Below, piece by piece: positions 29,064-38,080 of a DNA stretch of 64,000 nucleotides (its first letter is position 1; each line of letters begins with the position of its first letter). Position numbers and translations under genes: made by a program. The notes below the pieces were generated by a model. It was given only the letters and a program-made list of their open reading frames with translations. It did not search any database and had not been told where the DNA came from. The stretch spans positions 49,580 to 113,579 of the forward strand of contig CANKBS010000006.1 in NCBI GenBank assembly GCA_947480015.1, written 5' to 3'. The DNA is from Sphingobacteriaceae bacterium (GTDB lineage: Bacteria; Bacteroidota; Bacteroidia; B-17B0; Aurantibacillaceae).

Positions 29064-29075
29064 AACAAAACAAAA

Positions 29076-30026
29076 ATGAAAAAAGCAACATTACTTGCAA
29101 CTGCCGCCATAGCTTTAGTGTTTGGTGCCTGTAACGACTCTCAGTTTGATGGGTTTACCAAAGCTGAAAATGGTTTACATTATAAATTTTTTATCCATGA
29201 TGAAAATGGAGCTAAAGTTCAAGAAGGTGACGGAATTACTATCAGTTATCTGATTACTAACCAAAGAAATGATTCGGTTATCATCAATTCAAAAGATGTA
29301 AGCCAAGATGGAACCGGTTTTGTGCCTTTCGGGATGTCAAAATCATCTTTTAAAGGAAGTCTTGAAGATGGTATGATGATGATGGCCAAAGGCGATAGTG
29401 CCGCTTTTATTATTTCAGCGGATTCCTTTTTCTTAAAAACCAATCGTCAAAACGAACTCCCTAAAGGAATTAAGCCGGGTGAATTTTTAAAAGGCGTTAT
29501 TAAAATTAAAGAAATACGCACCAAAAAAGAAGTAGAAGAAAATCAAAAAAAGCAAATGGCTGAACAAGAAGGCAAAATGAAAGAATTTGAAGCCTTGGAA
29601 AAACCATCCATGGAAAAATACCTTTCAGATAATAAAATCACGGCTAAACCAACCGCTAGCGGATTATATTTTATCGAAACTAAAAAAGGTTCGGGGCCAA
29701 ATCCAAAACCTACCGATATTGTAAAAGTACATTATACTGGTAAATTTTTAGATGGTAAAACTTTTGATAGTTCTGTTGAACGTGGTGAGCCTATTGAATT
29801 CCCTTTAAATCAGGTTATCGTAGGTTGGACAGAAGGTTTGCAATTAATGAAAAAAGGTGGTAAAGCTAAATTGATCATTCCATCGGCTATCGCTTACGGA
29901 CCGCAAGGCCGTCAAGGTATTCCGCCATTTGCACCATTAACATTTGAAGTTGAATTGCTTGATTTTCATCCGGCACCACCACAGGCTGAACAAGCACCTG
30001 GCCAACATCAACAACCGGGCAACTAA
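29076..30026 (+). CDS. FKBP-type peptidyl-prolyl isomerase lipoprotein
   Basis: 316 residues. Lipobox ALVFGACNDSQ. A degenerate FKBP-like region covers about 35-150 and a helical stretch about 150-190. A canonical FKBP domain covers about 210-300, with [37 protein letters not shown] and AIAYGPQGRQGIPPF, retaining Tyr, Phe, Asp, Trp and Tyr of the active site. A Pro/Gln-rich tail ends it. The layout resembles FkpA/Mip-type folding factors outside the cytoplasm. Confidence 0.9.
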   Translation: MKKATLLATAAIALVFGACNDSQFDGFTKAENGLHYKFFIHDENGAKVQEGDGITISYLITNQRNDSVIINSKDVSQDGTGFVPFGMSKSSFKGSLEDGMMMMAKGDSAAFIISADSFFLKTNRQNELPKGIKPGEFLKGVIKIKEIRTKKEVEENQKKQMAEQEGKMKEFEALEKPSMEKYLSDNKITAKPTASGLYFIETKKGSGPNPKPTDIVKVHYTGKFLDGKTFDSSVERGEPIEFPLNQVIVGWTEGLQLMKKGGKAKLIIPSAIAYGPQGRQGIPPFAPLTFEVELLDFHPAPPQAEQAPGQHQQPGN

Positions 30027-30075
30027 TTGGCAGTATTTTTGTAGTAAGTAAATACCAATATAAATCATCAATAAA

Positions 30076-31125
30076 ATGAAAAAACTACTTTTATTAATCT
30101 CTGCGTTTTCACTCATTAGTTTTGGAGCGGGAGCGCAAAAAAAAGCAAAACAAAAATTAAGTAAAATGGATAAAGAATTTTTAGAGAAGCAGGCTGATGG
30201 CATGTATGCCAAATTTGAAACCAATAAAGGCGATATTTATACGCAGTTAGAGTTTAAAAAAACGCCCATGACGGTTGCTAACTTTGTAGGTTTGGCAGAA
30301 GGTGCCATTAAAAACACTGCAAAACCTGAAGGGGTAAATTATTACGACGGCTTAAAATTTCACCGGGTGATTGCAGATTTTATGATTCAAGGTGGTTGCC
30401 CACTTGGAACAGGAACCGGTGATCCGGGTTATAAATTTCAAGATGAATTTGACACGACTTTAAAACATACTGGCCCAGGTATTTTAAGTATGGCTAATGC
30501 CGGTCCTGGTACAAATGGCTCACAGTTTTTTATTACCCACAAGGAAACTCCTTGGTTAGATGGTAAACACACGGTGTTTGGTCATGTTATAGCCGGAATG
30601 GATGTCGTGAATAAAATCGCTATGAACGATACCTTAAAAAAATTAGTGATTCTTCGTAAAGGAAAAGAGGCAGAGAAATTTGAAGCTGCTACAACCTTTA
30701 CCGCTTCACAAGCCACTATCCTTAAAAAACTAACGGATAAAGAAGCCAGTGCTAAAGCGGAGTTTCAAAAAATTGTTGATCAATTAAATAACGGTAAAAA
30801 AACAGATTCCGGATTACGATATGTAATTGCAACCGAAGGCGCTGGTGCTTCACCAACCTCAACATCTCAAGTTACTGTGCATTACAAAGGTATGTTAATG
30901 GATGGCACCCAGTTTGATAGCAGCTACGATAGAGGTCAAACCATTAAGTTTGGTTTAAATCAAGTGATTCCAGGTTGGACAGAAGGTTTACAGTTAATGA
31001 AACCAGGTGGAAAAGCTTATTTAATGATTCCACCAAATATTGGGTATGGCGAAAGAGGTGCAGGTAATGTTATTCCTCCTAACGCAACCTTAATATTTCA
31101 AGTTGAATTGTTTCAAGTCGAATAA
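30076..31125 (+). CDS. Dual-family immunophilin: cyclophilin fused to FKBP
   Basis: 349 residues with a cleavable signal peptide ([21 protein letters not shown]). Residues about 43-200 are a cyclophilin with intact catalytic positions ([37 protein letters not shown]). Residues about 255-349 are a canonical FKBP ([45 protein letters not shown]). Both isomerase families are thus joined in one periplasmic protein. Cyclophilin-FKBP fusions have been described in Flavobacterium as dual-family immunophilins. It closes the three-gene isomerase cluster, and a terminator follows. Confidence 0.95.
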   Translation: MKKLLLLISAFSLISFGAGAQKKAKQKLSKMDKEFLEKQADGMYAKFETNKGDIYTQLEFKKTPMTVANFVGLAEGAIKNTAKPEGVNYYDGLKFHRVIADFMIQGGCPLGTGTGDPGYKFQDEFDTTLKHTGPGILSMANAGPGTNGSQFFITHKETPWLDGKHTVFGHVIAGMDVVNKIAMNDTLKKLVILRKGKEAEKFEAATTFTASQATILKKLTDKEASAKAEFQKIVDQLNNGKKTDSGLRYVIATEGAGASPTSTSQVTVHYKGMLMDGTQFDSSYDRGQTIKFGLNQVIPGWTEGLQLMKPGGKAYLMIPPNIGYGERGAGNVIPPNATLIFQVELFQVE

Positions 31126-31143
31126 GACATTAATAAACACAAT

Positions 31144-31176
31144 AAAAAGCCCGACGATCATTCGCCGGGCTTTTTT
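31144..31176 (+). terminator. Terminator after the isomerase cluster
   Basis: Arms AAAAAGCCCG and CGGGCTTTTT (10 bp) with an inner CG/CG pair, then T's. Confidence 0.92.
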
Positions 31177-31286
31177 AGTTAACGCTATTCCCAGGCGTGT
31201 TTACGTCAAAACAAAGCTAATTCGTCTTGCCTAACTTGGGTATCTAATCACTTACAACATATGTGGAATGCGCGTGATAACGAAAA

Positions 31287-31318
31287 GAAATCCCGCTTGC
31301 ATAGGCAAACGGGATTTC
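31287..31318 (-). terminator. Terminator of the DUF2911 gene
   Basis: Arms GAAATCCCG and CGGGATTTC plus inner TTGC/GCAA pairing. On the minus strand the hairpin is followed by TTTCTTTTC. Confidence 0.8.
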
Positions 31319-31340
31319 ATATAAACAGTGTAATAAATGA

Positions 31341-32192
31341 TTACTTCTTATTATCGGCAATAAGTTTTTCAGCCTGTTTTACATAATCATCATTTTTAGC
31401 TTCTTGCGCTAATACAATAACTTGCTGAGCAGTAGCTATTGCTCCTTTAGAATCTTTTTGTTTGGCTTGAATTTTAGCTTTCAACATAAACATCCAAAAT
31501 GCTTTTGGATTTGCCGCAATGGCTTTGTCAATCCACTCTCCGGCTTTAATAAGGTCTTTATCTGTTTCGTAAAAATAACTGGCAGCTTGAAAATACGGAC
31601 GGTTATCATTAATGACATTGCTTTCAATGTTTTTCATGATCTTAGTATCTATATCCGTAACAATATGTAAAGAAGCTCTGGTTTTTTCCCAGGTAAAATT
31701 AATGTTACAGGCAGTGGATGTGATATCACTAATATCAATCACAAATGTTTCAACCATATCGTTTAAAGCTTTTGTTTTTACTGTAAAACGGGCCACTTCA
31801 TTTTCCTTTTTGTAATTGGCTACATCGCCACCCATGGTTAAATCTTTGTACAGCATAATATCCCAACTGTCTTTGTTCGGAACCGTATAAATAGCATAGG
31901 TTCCTGATACCACGGCTACTCCTTCAATTTTCACATCATCACCAAACACCATTTTAGTTGCACCATTGGCACCGGTTCTCCATACTTTTCCAAAAGGAAC
32001 GACATCCCCAAAAACAACACGTCCTTTAGCGCTTGGACGGGAGTAGTCGATATTGATTTCGCTTAAAGCAAAAACTTGTTTTATGTTTTGTAAAGGACTT
32101 GGTGCCGGCACTTTTAATTGGGCACTCAGTGGATTGATTGCAACAGCGCTAAGGGCGATGGCCGCAGTGAAGGTTTTTAGTTTGTTTAGCAT
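31341..32192 (-). CDS. DUF2911-domain secreted protein
   Basis: 283 residues with a signal peptide (LKTFTAAIALSAVAINPLSAQ). Residues about 30-175 match the Bacteroidota DUF2911 family: INIDYSRPSAKGRVVFGD, PFGKVWRTGANGATKM and VSGTYAIYTVPNKDSWD. Residues about 195-280 are helical with TPR-like spacing (PYFQAASYFYETDKDLIKAG, AIAANPKAFWMFMLKAKI). The function of DUF2911 is not established. It lies between two terminators on a single-gene unit, divergent from nothing nearby. Confidence 0.88.
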   Translation of the reverse strand: MLNKLKTFTAAIALSAVAINPLSAQLKVPAPSPLQNIKQVFALSEINIDYSRPSAKGRVVFGDVVPFGKVWRTGANGATKMVFGDDVKIEGVAVVSGTYAIYTVPNKDSWDIMLYKDLTMGGDVANYKKENEVARFTVKTKALNDMVETFVIDISDITSTACNINFTWEKTRASLHIVTDIDTKIMKNIESNVINDNRPYFQAASYFYETDKDLIKAGEWIDKAIAANPKAFWMFMLKAKIQAKQKDSKGAIATAQQVIVLAQEAKNDDYVKQAEKLIADNKK

Positions 32193-32314
32193 GATTTGAT
32201 TATTAGTTTAATTATTGATTTTGGCAAATGTAAAAACTTAGGTCATGGTTTGTTTGATAGGACTTTTATTTAAACATTTTTTAGCCTTTGTTTATTTATG
32301 TATTAATTTATTTA

Positions 32315-35300
32315 TTAGAAAGCCTTGTTAACGCCTATCATCCAGCGAAACTGAAGGTAATCACTTTCAGCGTATGGTAAACGGTTAACAAAAAAGGGTA
32401 TATCAAAACGAATAACCAGTGGTTTTAAATTGCTTAATTTTCCCCAACGCACTATACTTAAAGTGGTTCCAATACCGGCATCTGCCATCACATCACTCAT
32501 CACATTGGCTGTGCCCGGAGCATTAATAGTAATGATGCCGGCATCACCAAATAAATAAGGTTGTAACTTCACACTGTTTTTCAGGAAACGGGGATTAAAC
32601 TTTTTAAACAATTCTCCAAATTCAACCTCAACACTTGCTGAAGTTCCTGTTGTTCCTTTGTAATTATAACTATACGTACCATCGGCATTTTTGGCTGCTA
32701 AGACATAACCCGAATAACCTCGCAAACCTAATCCTCCACCAGCAGTAAAGTGATTCGTGGTTGAGCCAAATCCACCCCAATCAGGCGGTATCAAGCCCAT
32801 CGAACGGGTATACTTATTGTTCATCAGGTCTTCGTTATTGGCACCGGCCACAAACAACATCGACTCAGATGGTAAATTCCTTCCAAAACCTAATTGTGCA
32901 AAAAAGCGGGTATTGATATTTATTTTACCCAGATCGTTTTTATTCACGCTTGTGATGGTGGCTGCCGAAAAGTCGTAATCGTTTGTAAAGGCTGAAGAAC
33001 GCAGGTTTAATAAAATAGTGCCACTTCCTTTTTTATACCGGTAAGAATGTTCCAGTCCTACATGTATGGCGCTGTTCAGCTTTTGGTAACCCCATTCATT
33101 TCTGTTAATCACGTATACCATGTCTTGTGGCAAGTCGCGCCACATCGCTTTTAAGTGGGTATACACGCGGGTTCGTTCATTATTACTTTTCTTTTCAAAA
33201 CCAATGGTTCCGTCATCCAATCCATCGAGCGATTTGGCTTGTAAATAAAGGTTCGATTTTTTAATGAATTTATGTGTGGATGTTTTATAATCAAAAACAA
33301 ATGACAAGACATTGTATTTGTTTTTAGCCATCTGATTGCCAACCATGGTATTGTTGACATAAGCCTGACCCAAGCCGCTACTCAGCCAAACACCCAATTC
33401 AAATACATGTTTGGTGTTGAGGTAATCGCCACTTAACATGGCTCCGAATTTTAAACCATCGTAACCATTATACCATAATGAAGGACGAACCCGCATATCA
33501 TAACGCTTCCAGTTTGGTGGATTATAAACCTTCGAATCAAAACGTAAACTTACCCGATTGTGTTTCGAATTATTGGTCATATCCACATCGGCCAGGCGAA
33601 ATGAAGGATCAATAACCACATTTTTTATTTTGGTGCCAATGTTTAAGGTAGCCGTGTAGCTGGGTCTTAATTTCGGACCCCAGCCAATCCAGCGAGGCAG
33701 CGTCGTGGCGCCCGTTGGTTTTTCAAACCAAGTATTTGGTATGTAATAATGTCGGGCCGAATCATTTTTGTCAATCACCACAAAATCAATGGGCATTTGC
33801 ATGCTACCCAAACGCTTGAAGGTAATTTCATACACATCGTTTTTTTTACGTTTAATACGACCAATCTTGTAATCAATGGTTTTCGCGGTTTCTAACCATT
33901 CATCAAAAAACCAATTCAAGTCTACACCGGTGTATTGAATGATGGAGTTTCTAAAATCTTCGGGGTAGGGGTGACAAAATTTCCATTGTTTAAAATACTG
34001 TTGCATGGCCTTGTCAAACAAAGCACGGCCTAATACATATTCCATATTTTTAAGCATGGCCGCTGTTTTGGTGTACGACTGGCCATATCCACCGCCGTGA
34101 CGAATTGCTCCGTTAAAATCATCGGCATGGGTGTTTAATGGGGTTTCTTCATTTTTTGTAACAGCATTATAATAATACGAGTTGTAAATCTGATCATCTA
34201 CTATGCGCAGGGGTTCGGTGAAACGTTCAATATACTTACTTTTTGATTTTGCTTCAATACTTAATGGACCATCAATGAATTGATAGGTATCGGCCGTATA
34301 AAATTGAGTAAAGCCTTCGTCCATATAAGCACGGTAGGTTTCGTTGGTGCCCAACATACCCTGAAACCAGTTATGGGTCATTTCGTGAATTAATAACGTT
34401 CGGTAATCAGGATCAAAGCCGCCACAAAGCGTTAACATGGGATATTCCATGCCGTCTTGCGCATCGGCCAAAATCATTTTTGGGTGATGGTAGGGACCAA
34501 TGTTATAAGAATTTATTTCAAGTACTTTGGCCGTGTAAGCAGCCGCATTGTACCAGCCGGCTGCATGAGGCTCCTGAACAAGGGCTATGCAACGCACACC
34601 ATCCCAATTGCTTTCGCCAATTCGGTAATTAGGATCACAGGTAAAAGCAAAATCATGCACATTAATGGCCGAAAATTTCCATGTTTTTTTTGTGCCGTCT
34701 CTTTTAATTATTGTTGAAGGTGGCGAATTATAAGGTTTCTGAAGGAAATTACGGATATCCAATTTTTTTCTTAAAGTATCAGGCAACACTTCTTTTTCAT
34801 TTACTAAAATCCCTGTGCCATCACCCACATAAATATTTGGCAAGGTTAGTTCAACATGGTAAGAACCAAAATCACCATAAAATTCGTGATCCATATGCTG
34901 ATCAGTGGTCCAGCCAAATTTACGGTCAATCACAGCAATGCGTGGATACCAGTGCACCACATCGTAATGTTTTTTACCAAAAGAATTAAATAGTTTCATC
35001 CGATTACGAATGGCCTCCTGATCAAAATAAGTTTTGAAATTCAGATGAAAGGTCACCGATTCGCCTGAAGGCAAGGGTTTGCTGAGGTATACTTTTAAAA
35101 TGGTGTTATCGAGTTCGGTTTTTAAGTTTGTGCCATTGATGCTAATTTGTTCAACTACAGTTCCTAAATTTTGCGACCGGTACTTGCCGAATTTTAAATT
35201 GTAATCGTTGTTTTTATAAAGGTCGGCAGCATATGAATTTTTGTTTTGAGCATTGTTATATAAATGGAAATAAACAAAAGAAATGTCATAAGGTGAATTG

Positions 35301-35545
35301 TTCCAATAGGTGAGTTCTTCGGTTCCGCTTAAAACATCACTGCTGTCGTTAATTTCAGCTTTTATGTTGTAGTGAATGTCCTGTTGCCAGTAGCCTTCAA
35401 CAGGTTTTCGGTTTTTCCAGTAAAGTGGGTTGGTTGAAGAACGGTAATCAACGTATTCATTTTGTGCAGCGGCATTAAAACCAATGAACAAACTAAAAAC
35501 AGTGATACATGTTGAATAAGTACGTTTGGTAAAAAATGGAATCAT
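32315..35545 (-). CDS. M1-family metallopeptidase fused to an outer-membrane-type barrel
   Basis: 1076 residues from ATG 35545; 18 upstream bases in frame precede the signal peptide. Signal peptide ends near GFNAAAQ. Residues about 40-600 are an M1 (gluzincin) aminopeptidase-like domain. The zinc site is HEMTHNW near residue 387, with the third ligand Glu in YMDEGFTQFY about 20 residues on. Residues about 640-1076 are made of alternating short strands (YDGLKFGAMLSGDYLNTKHV, GGGLGLRGYSGY) and end in WMIGVNKAF with terminal Phe. GLRGY resembles the (V/L)RG(F/Y) motif of Omp85 barrels. I infer a peptidase held at the outer membrane. Confidence 0.85.
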   Translation of the reverse strand: MIPFFTKRTYSTCITVFSLFIGFNAAAQNEYVDYRSSTNPLYWKNRKPVEGYWQQDIHYNIKAEINDSSDVLSGTEELTYWNNSPYDISFVYFHLYNNAQNKNSYAADLYKNNDYNLKFGKYRSQNLGTVVEQISINGTNLKTELDNTILKVYLSKPLPSGESVTFHLNFKTYFDQEAIRNRMKLFNSFGKKHYDVVHWYPRIAVIDRKFGWTTDQHMDHEFYGDFGSYHVELTLPNIYVGDGTGILVNEKEVLPDTLRKKLDIRNFLQKPYNSPPSTIIKRDGTKKTWKFSAINVHDFAFTCDPNYRIGESNWDGVRCIALVQEPHAAGWYNAAAYTAKVLEINSYNIGPYHHPKMILADAQDGMEYPMLTLCGGFDPDYRTLLIHEMTHNWFQGMLGTNETYRAYMDEGFTQFYTADTYQFIDGPLSIEAKSKSKYIERFTEPLRIVDDQIYNSYYYNAVTKNEETPLNTHADDFNGAIRHGGGYGQSYTKTAAMLKNMEYVLGRALFDKAMQQYFKQWKFCHPYPEDFRNSIIQYTGVDLNWFFDEWLETAKTIDYKIGRIKRKKNDVYEITFKRLGSMQMPIDFVVIDKNDSARHYYIPNTWFEKPTGATTLPRWIGWGPKLRPSYTATLNIGTKIKNVVIDPSFRLADVDMTNNSKHNRVSLRFDSKVYNPPNWKRYDMRVRPSLWYNGYDGLKFGAMLSGDYLNTKHVFELGVWLSSGLGQAYVNNTMVGNQMAKNKYNVLSFVFDYKTSTHKFIKKSNLYLQAKSLDGLDDGTIGFEKKSNNERTRVYTHLKAMWRDLPQDMVYVINRNEWGYQKLNSAIHVGLEHSYRYKKGSGTILLNLRSSAFTNDYDFSAATITSVNKNDLGKININTRFFAQLGFGRNLPSESMLFVAGANNEDLMNNKYTRSMGLIPPDWGGFGSTTNHFTAGGGLGLRGYSGYVLAAKNADGTYSYNYKGTTGTSASVEVEFGELFKKFNPRFLKNSVKLQPYLFGDAGIITINAPGTANVMSDVMADAGIGTTLSIVRWGKLSNLKPLVIRFDIPFFVNRLPYAESDYLQFRWMIGVNKAF

Positions 35546-35617
35546 AATTCTGGAATAGACCATAAATATATTAATTATAAAGCCAGAAAAGTTCAGGCCG
35601 AGGCTATAATAAATATG

Positions 35618-35625
35618 TATCTTTA
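35618..35625 (+). promoter_or_regulatory. -7 box (TATCTTTA variant) for the DUF1028 gene
   Basis: TATCTTTA lies 19 bp before ATG 35645. An in-frame ATG at 35615 lies within this box, so it is unlikely to be the start. Confidence 0.5.
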
Positions 35626-35644
35626 TGTATCAGCTAAAACAAAC

Positions 35645-36652
35645 ATGGGCATAATAAAAAAAAGTATCTTTTTATTTCTACTTATTAATATAAAAGTAGC
35701 CAAGGCGCAGGATACCTTTTCCATTCTGGCTTTTGACTCCATTACCCGGGAAGTGGGAGCGGCCGGTGCATCTTGCGTGGATCTTTTCGGAACGCCCTAT
35801 TTTAATGATTTTATTACCGAGATCATTCCAAATGTGGGTGCCATTGCTACACAAGCTGCATATTTACCAGGTAATCAGGTTAATGCCCGCAATGAAATGC
35901 TGTCGGGTGATAATCCCACTCAACTCATAAGTTGGTTAAGCACAAACGATATCCAATCCAATCCTAGTATACGGCAATATGGGGTGGTGCGTATGGTGCA
36001 AGGTACTGCCCAAAGTGCAGCCTTTACAGGCACAGCATGTAGTGACTATAAAGGACATATACTCGGTCCGAATTATTCTATACAAGGAAATATATTATTG
36101 GGAAAACAAGTGCTCGACTCGATGGAGGCGGGCTTTAAAAGAGCCAAAGGCGATTTGGCCTGTAAATTAATGGCTGCGATGCGAGGCGCTAAAATGGTGG
36201 GTGCGGATAGTCGTTGCGCCCCATATGGATCCTCCTCTTTATTTGCTTTTCTAAAAGTGAGTGCTCCAAGCGATACCTTTGGTTTACCTTCCTTTCTTAT
36301 TTCACTGCGAACCCATACCAATTCAGGCATTGAGCCCATCGATTCGTTGCAGCTATTGTTTAATGTTGCACGAACCTGCACTGTAAACACCACGGGCCTA
36401 AACAAAACAAACACTGATTTGGACCAAGTGTCGGTGTTTCCTGTTCCAAGTTCACAAAGCATTGAGATTAAACTTCCAAATAAGACTGATGTTTTTCAAT
36501 TGCGTGTGTATAACGCGCATCATACAGCCATCTACCAATCGAACTTTCAATCAGAGCTTAAACTTAATACCGAGCATTGGGACAAAGGAATTTATGTTAT
36601 GGAAATGCGCAATAAAGACCATTTTTACAGGAAGAAGATCATTATTAACTAG
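35645..36652 (+). CDS. DUF1028 protein with type IX secretion sorting domain
   Basis: 335 residues. Signal peptide MGIIKKSIFLFLLINIKVAKA. Residues about 22-245 match DUF1028 (FSILAFDSITREVGAAGAS, GAIATQAAYLPGNQ, GNILLGKQVLDSM, AMRGAKMVGADSRC), a putative Ntn-hydrolase-like family. Residues about 265-335 are a type A T9SS C-terminal domain: VSVFPVPSSQSIEIKLP, FQLRVYNAHHTAIY, WDKGIYVMEM and the final YRKKIIIN. It should therefore be exported across the outer membrane and released or attached by the type IX system, whose PorP/PorE-like genes lie at 42.7-45.7 kb. Confidence 0.88.
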   Translation: MGIIKKSIFLFLLINIKVAKAQDTFSILAFDSITREVGAAGASCVDLFGTPYFNDFITEIIPNVGAIATQAAYLPGNQVNARNEMLSGDNPTQLISWLSTNDIQSNPSIRQYGVVRMVQGTAQSAAFTGTACSDYKGHILGPNYSIQGNILLGKQVLDSMEAGFKRAKGDLACKLMAAMRGAKMVGADSRCAPYGSSSLFAFLKVSAPSDTFGLPSFLISLRTHTNSGIEPIDSLQLLFNVARTCTVNTTGLNKTNTDLDQVSVFPVPSSQSIEIKLPNKTDVFQLRVYNAHHTAIYQSNFQSELKLNTEHWDKGIYVMEMRNKDHFYRKKIIIN

Positions 36653-36742
36653 TCATTATTGCTCAGGCTTCTTAATTGTGGAAAAAAGAGGGGCTTTTTA
36701 TCAGGTTTTGTGCTTGATTTTCAACAAAATATCTCAGATTTA

Positions 36743-36772
36743 TTTGTGGTTACAATAAAATTTGTATATTTG
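36743..36772 (+). promoter_or_regulatory. Promoter of the rpsF-rpsR-rplI operon
   Basis: A -33-like TTTG (36743-36746) and an exact -7 TATATTTG (36765-36772) with 18 bp between them, 21 bp before the rpsF ATG. Confidence 0.72.
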
Positions 36773-36793
36773 CACCCCTATAAAAAATAAACA

Positions 36794-37165
36794 ATGGAAA
36801 AACGCTATGAGACGGTCTTCATTTTAACTCCCGTTTTGTCTGATGATCAGGCAAAGGAGGCCGCAAAAAAAATTAGAAAAACCATTACCGATTTGGGAGG
36901 AAAGATCGTGAATGAAGAAAATTGGGGCTTAAAAAAATTAGCTTACCCGATTCAAAAGAAAACAACCGGATTCTATCACTTGTTAGAATTTGCCGGCGAA
37001 GGACAAGAAATCGTAAATAACTTAGAAGTTACTTACAAACGTGATGAGCGCATCTTACGTTTCTTGACTGTAGCACTCGACAAACATGCCGTTGCTTATG
37101 CAGATAAGCGTAAAGGTTTGGTTGCTGATGGTAAAACTAAGAAAAAGGAAACCGCAACTTCTTAA
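36794..37165 (+). CDS. rpsF: 30S ribosomal protein bS6
   Basis: 123 residues. It begins MEKRYETVFILTPVLSDDQ and contains NWGLKKLAYPIQKKTTGFYHLLEF and the RNA-binding VTYKRDERILRFLTV, all typical of bS6. It binds 16S rRNA next to bS18 on the 30S platform. First gene of the rpsF-rpsR-rplI operon, 27 bp before rpsR. In Flavobacterium, bS6 helps hold the 16S rRNA 3' tail away from mRNA. Confidence 0.97.
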   Translation: MEKRYETVFILTPVLSDDQAKEAAKKIRKTITDLGGKIVNEENWGLKKLAYPIQKKTTGFYHLLEFAGEGQEIVNNLEVTYKRDERILRFLTVALDKHAVAYADKRKGLVADGKTKKKETATS

Positions 37166-37192
37166 TGGTTTAACAATTTAACGTTTAAAAAA

Positions 37193-37459
37193 ATGGCATC
37201 ACCAAAAGACATAAGATACTTAAATCCTCCTACAGCTGAGGCTAAAAAGAAAAAATACTGTCGCTTCAAAAAAAGTGGCATTAAATACATTGATTACAAA
37301 GACCCTGATTTTTTATTGAAATTCGTGAACGAACAAGGTAAATTGTTACCACGTCGTTTAACCGGCACTTCACTTAAGTTTCAGCGTAAAGTGGCACAGG
37401 CTGTTAAACGTGCCCGTCATTTATCATTAATGCCATACGTGGCCGATTTATTAAAATAA
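37193..37459 (+). CDS. rpsR: 30S ribosomal protein bS18
   Basis: 88 residues with the bS18 core [40 protein letters not shown] and [14 protein letters not shown]. It forms the platform pocket with bS6 and bS21. The single Cys near residue 28 precedes RFKKSG. The gene lies between rpsF and rplI. Confidence 0.97.
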   Translation: MASPKDIRYLNPPTAEAKKKKYCRFKKSGIKYIDYKDPDFLLKFVNEQGKLLPRRLTGTSLKFQRKVAQAVKRARHLSLMPYVADLLK

Positions 37460-37464
37460 ATCTT

Positions 37465-37470
37465 AGGAGG
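37465..37470 (+). promoter_or_regulatory. Perfect Shine-Dalgarno (AGGAGG) before rplI
   Basis: AGGAGG with 8 bp to the rplI ATG at 37479. I found no comparable site before the other core genes here, in line with the known lack of Shine-Dalgarno use in Bacteroidota. Confidence 0.85.
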
Positions 37471-37478
37471 AAAATACA

Positions 37479-37925
37479 ATGGAAGTTATTTTAAAACAAG
37501 ATATTAAAGGTTTAGGTTACAAAGACGATAAAGTTACCGTGGCAAACGGTTACGGGCGTAACTTTTTGTTACCAAAAGGTATGGCAACCCTTGCAACCGA
37601 AAGCGCTAAAAAAATGCACGCTGAAATTTTAAAACAACGTGCTTTTAAAGAAGATAAATTACGCAAAGAAGCTGCTTCAAATGTTGAAAAACTTGCTGCG
37701 GTAAGTATTAAAGTAGGCGCAAAAGCTGGTGATAGCGGTAAAATATTTGGATCGGTTACAACCATTCAAATTGCTGACGCTTTGCACAAAGCAGGATACC
37801 CTATCGAGCGTAAAAACATCGAAATTACTGAAGATACGATTAAACAATTAGGAACATACACAGCAAAAGTACGTTTGTACAAAGAAGTGTCTGCTACCCT
37901 TACTTTTGAAGTAGTAGCTGAGTAA
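37479..37925 (+). CDS. rplI: 50S ribosomal protein bL9
   Basis: 148 residues. The N-terminal domain has MEVILKQDIKGLGYKDDKVTVANGYGRNFLLPKGMA, the bL9 signature, followed by the long connecting helix (ESAKKMHAEILKQRAFKED) and the C-terminal rRNA-binding domain (GKIFGSVTTIQIADALHKAG). It ends the ribosomal operon, and a strong terminator follows. Its Shine-Dalgarno is unusual for this phylum. Confidence 0.97.
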   Translation: MEVILKQDIKGLGYKDDKVTVANGYGRNFLLPKGMATLATESAKKMHAEILKQRAFKEDKLRKEAASNVEKLAAVSIKVGAKAGDSGKIFGSVTTIQIADALHKAGYPIERKNIEITEDTIKQLGTYTAKVRLYKEVSATLTFEVVAE

Positions 37926-37945
37926 TTCATACCCGTTTTAATTTA

Positions 37946-37979
37946 AAACCCGTTTCATTTATATGAAGCGGGTTTTTTT
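37946..37979 (+). terminator. Terminator of the rpsF operon
   Basis: Thirteen-bp stem AAACCCGTTTCAT/ATGAAGCGGGTTT (one T-G wobble), loop TTAT, then T's to 37979. Confidence 0.93.
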
Positions 37980-38052
37980 ATGGATGACTAAATGGCTTAG
38001 ATAAATTCGTGTTACATTATTTCAGGCGTGTTGAATTAATTCTTTTTTTTAA

Positions 38053-38060
38053 TATCTTTA
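38053..38060 (+). promoter_or_regulatory. -7 box (TATCTTTA variant) for the lipoprotein gene at 38081
   Basis: TATCTTTA, 20 bp before ATG 38081. The same variant precedes the paralogue at 39196. Confidence 0.5.
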
Positions 38061-38080
38061 ATTTAAAATTATTTAGAAAC

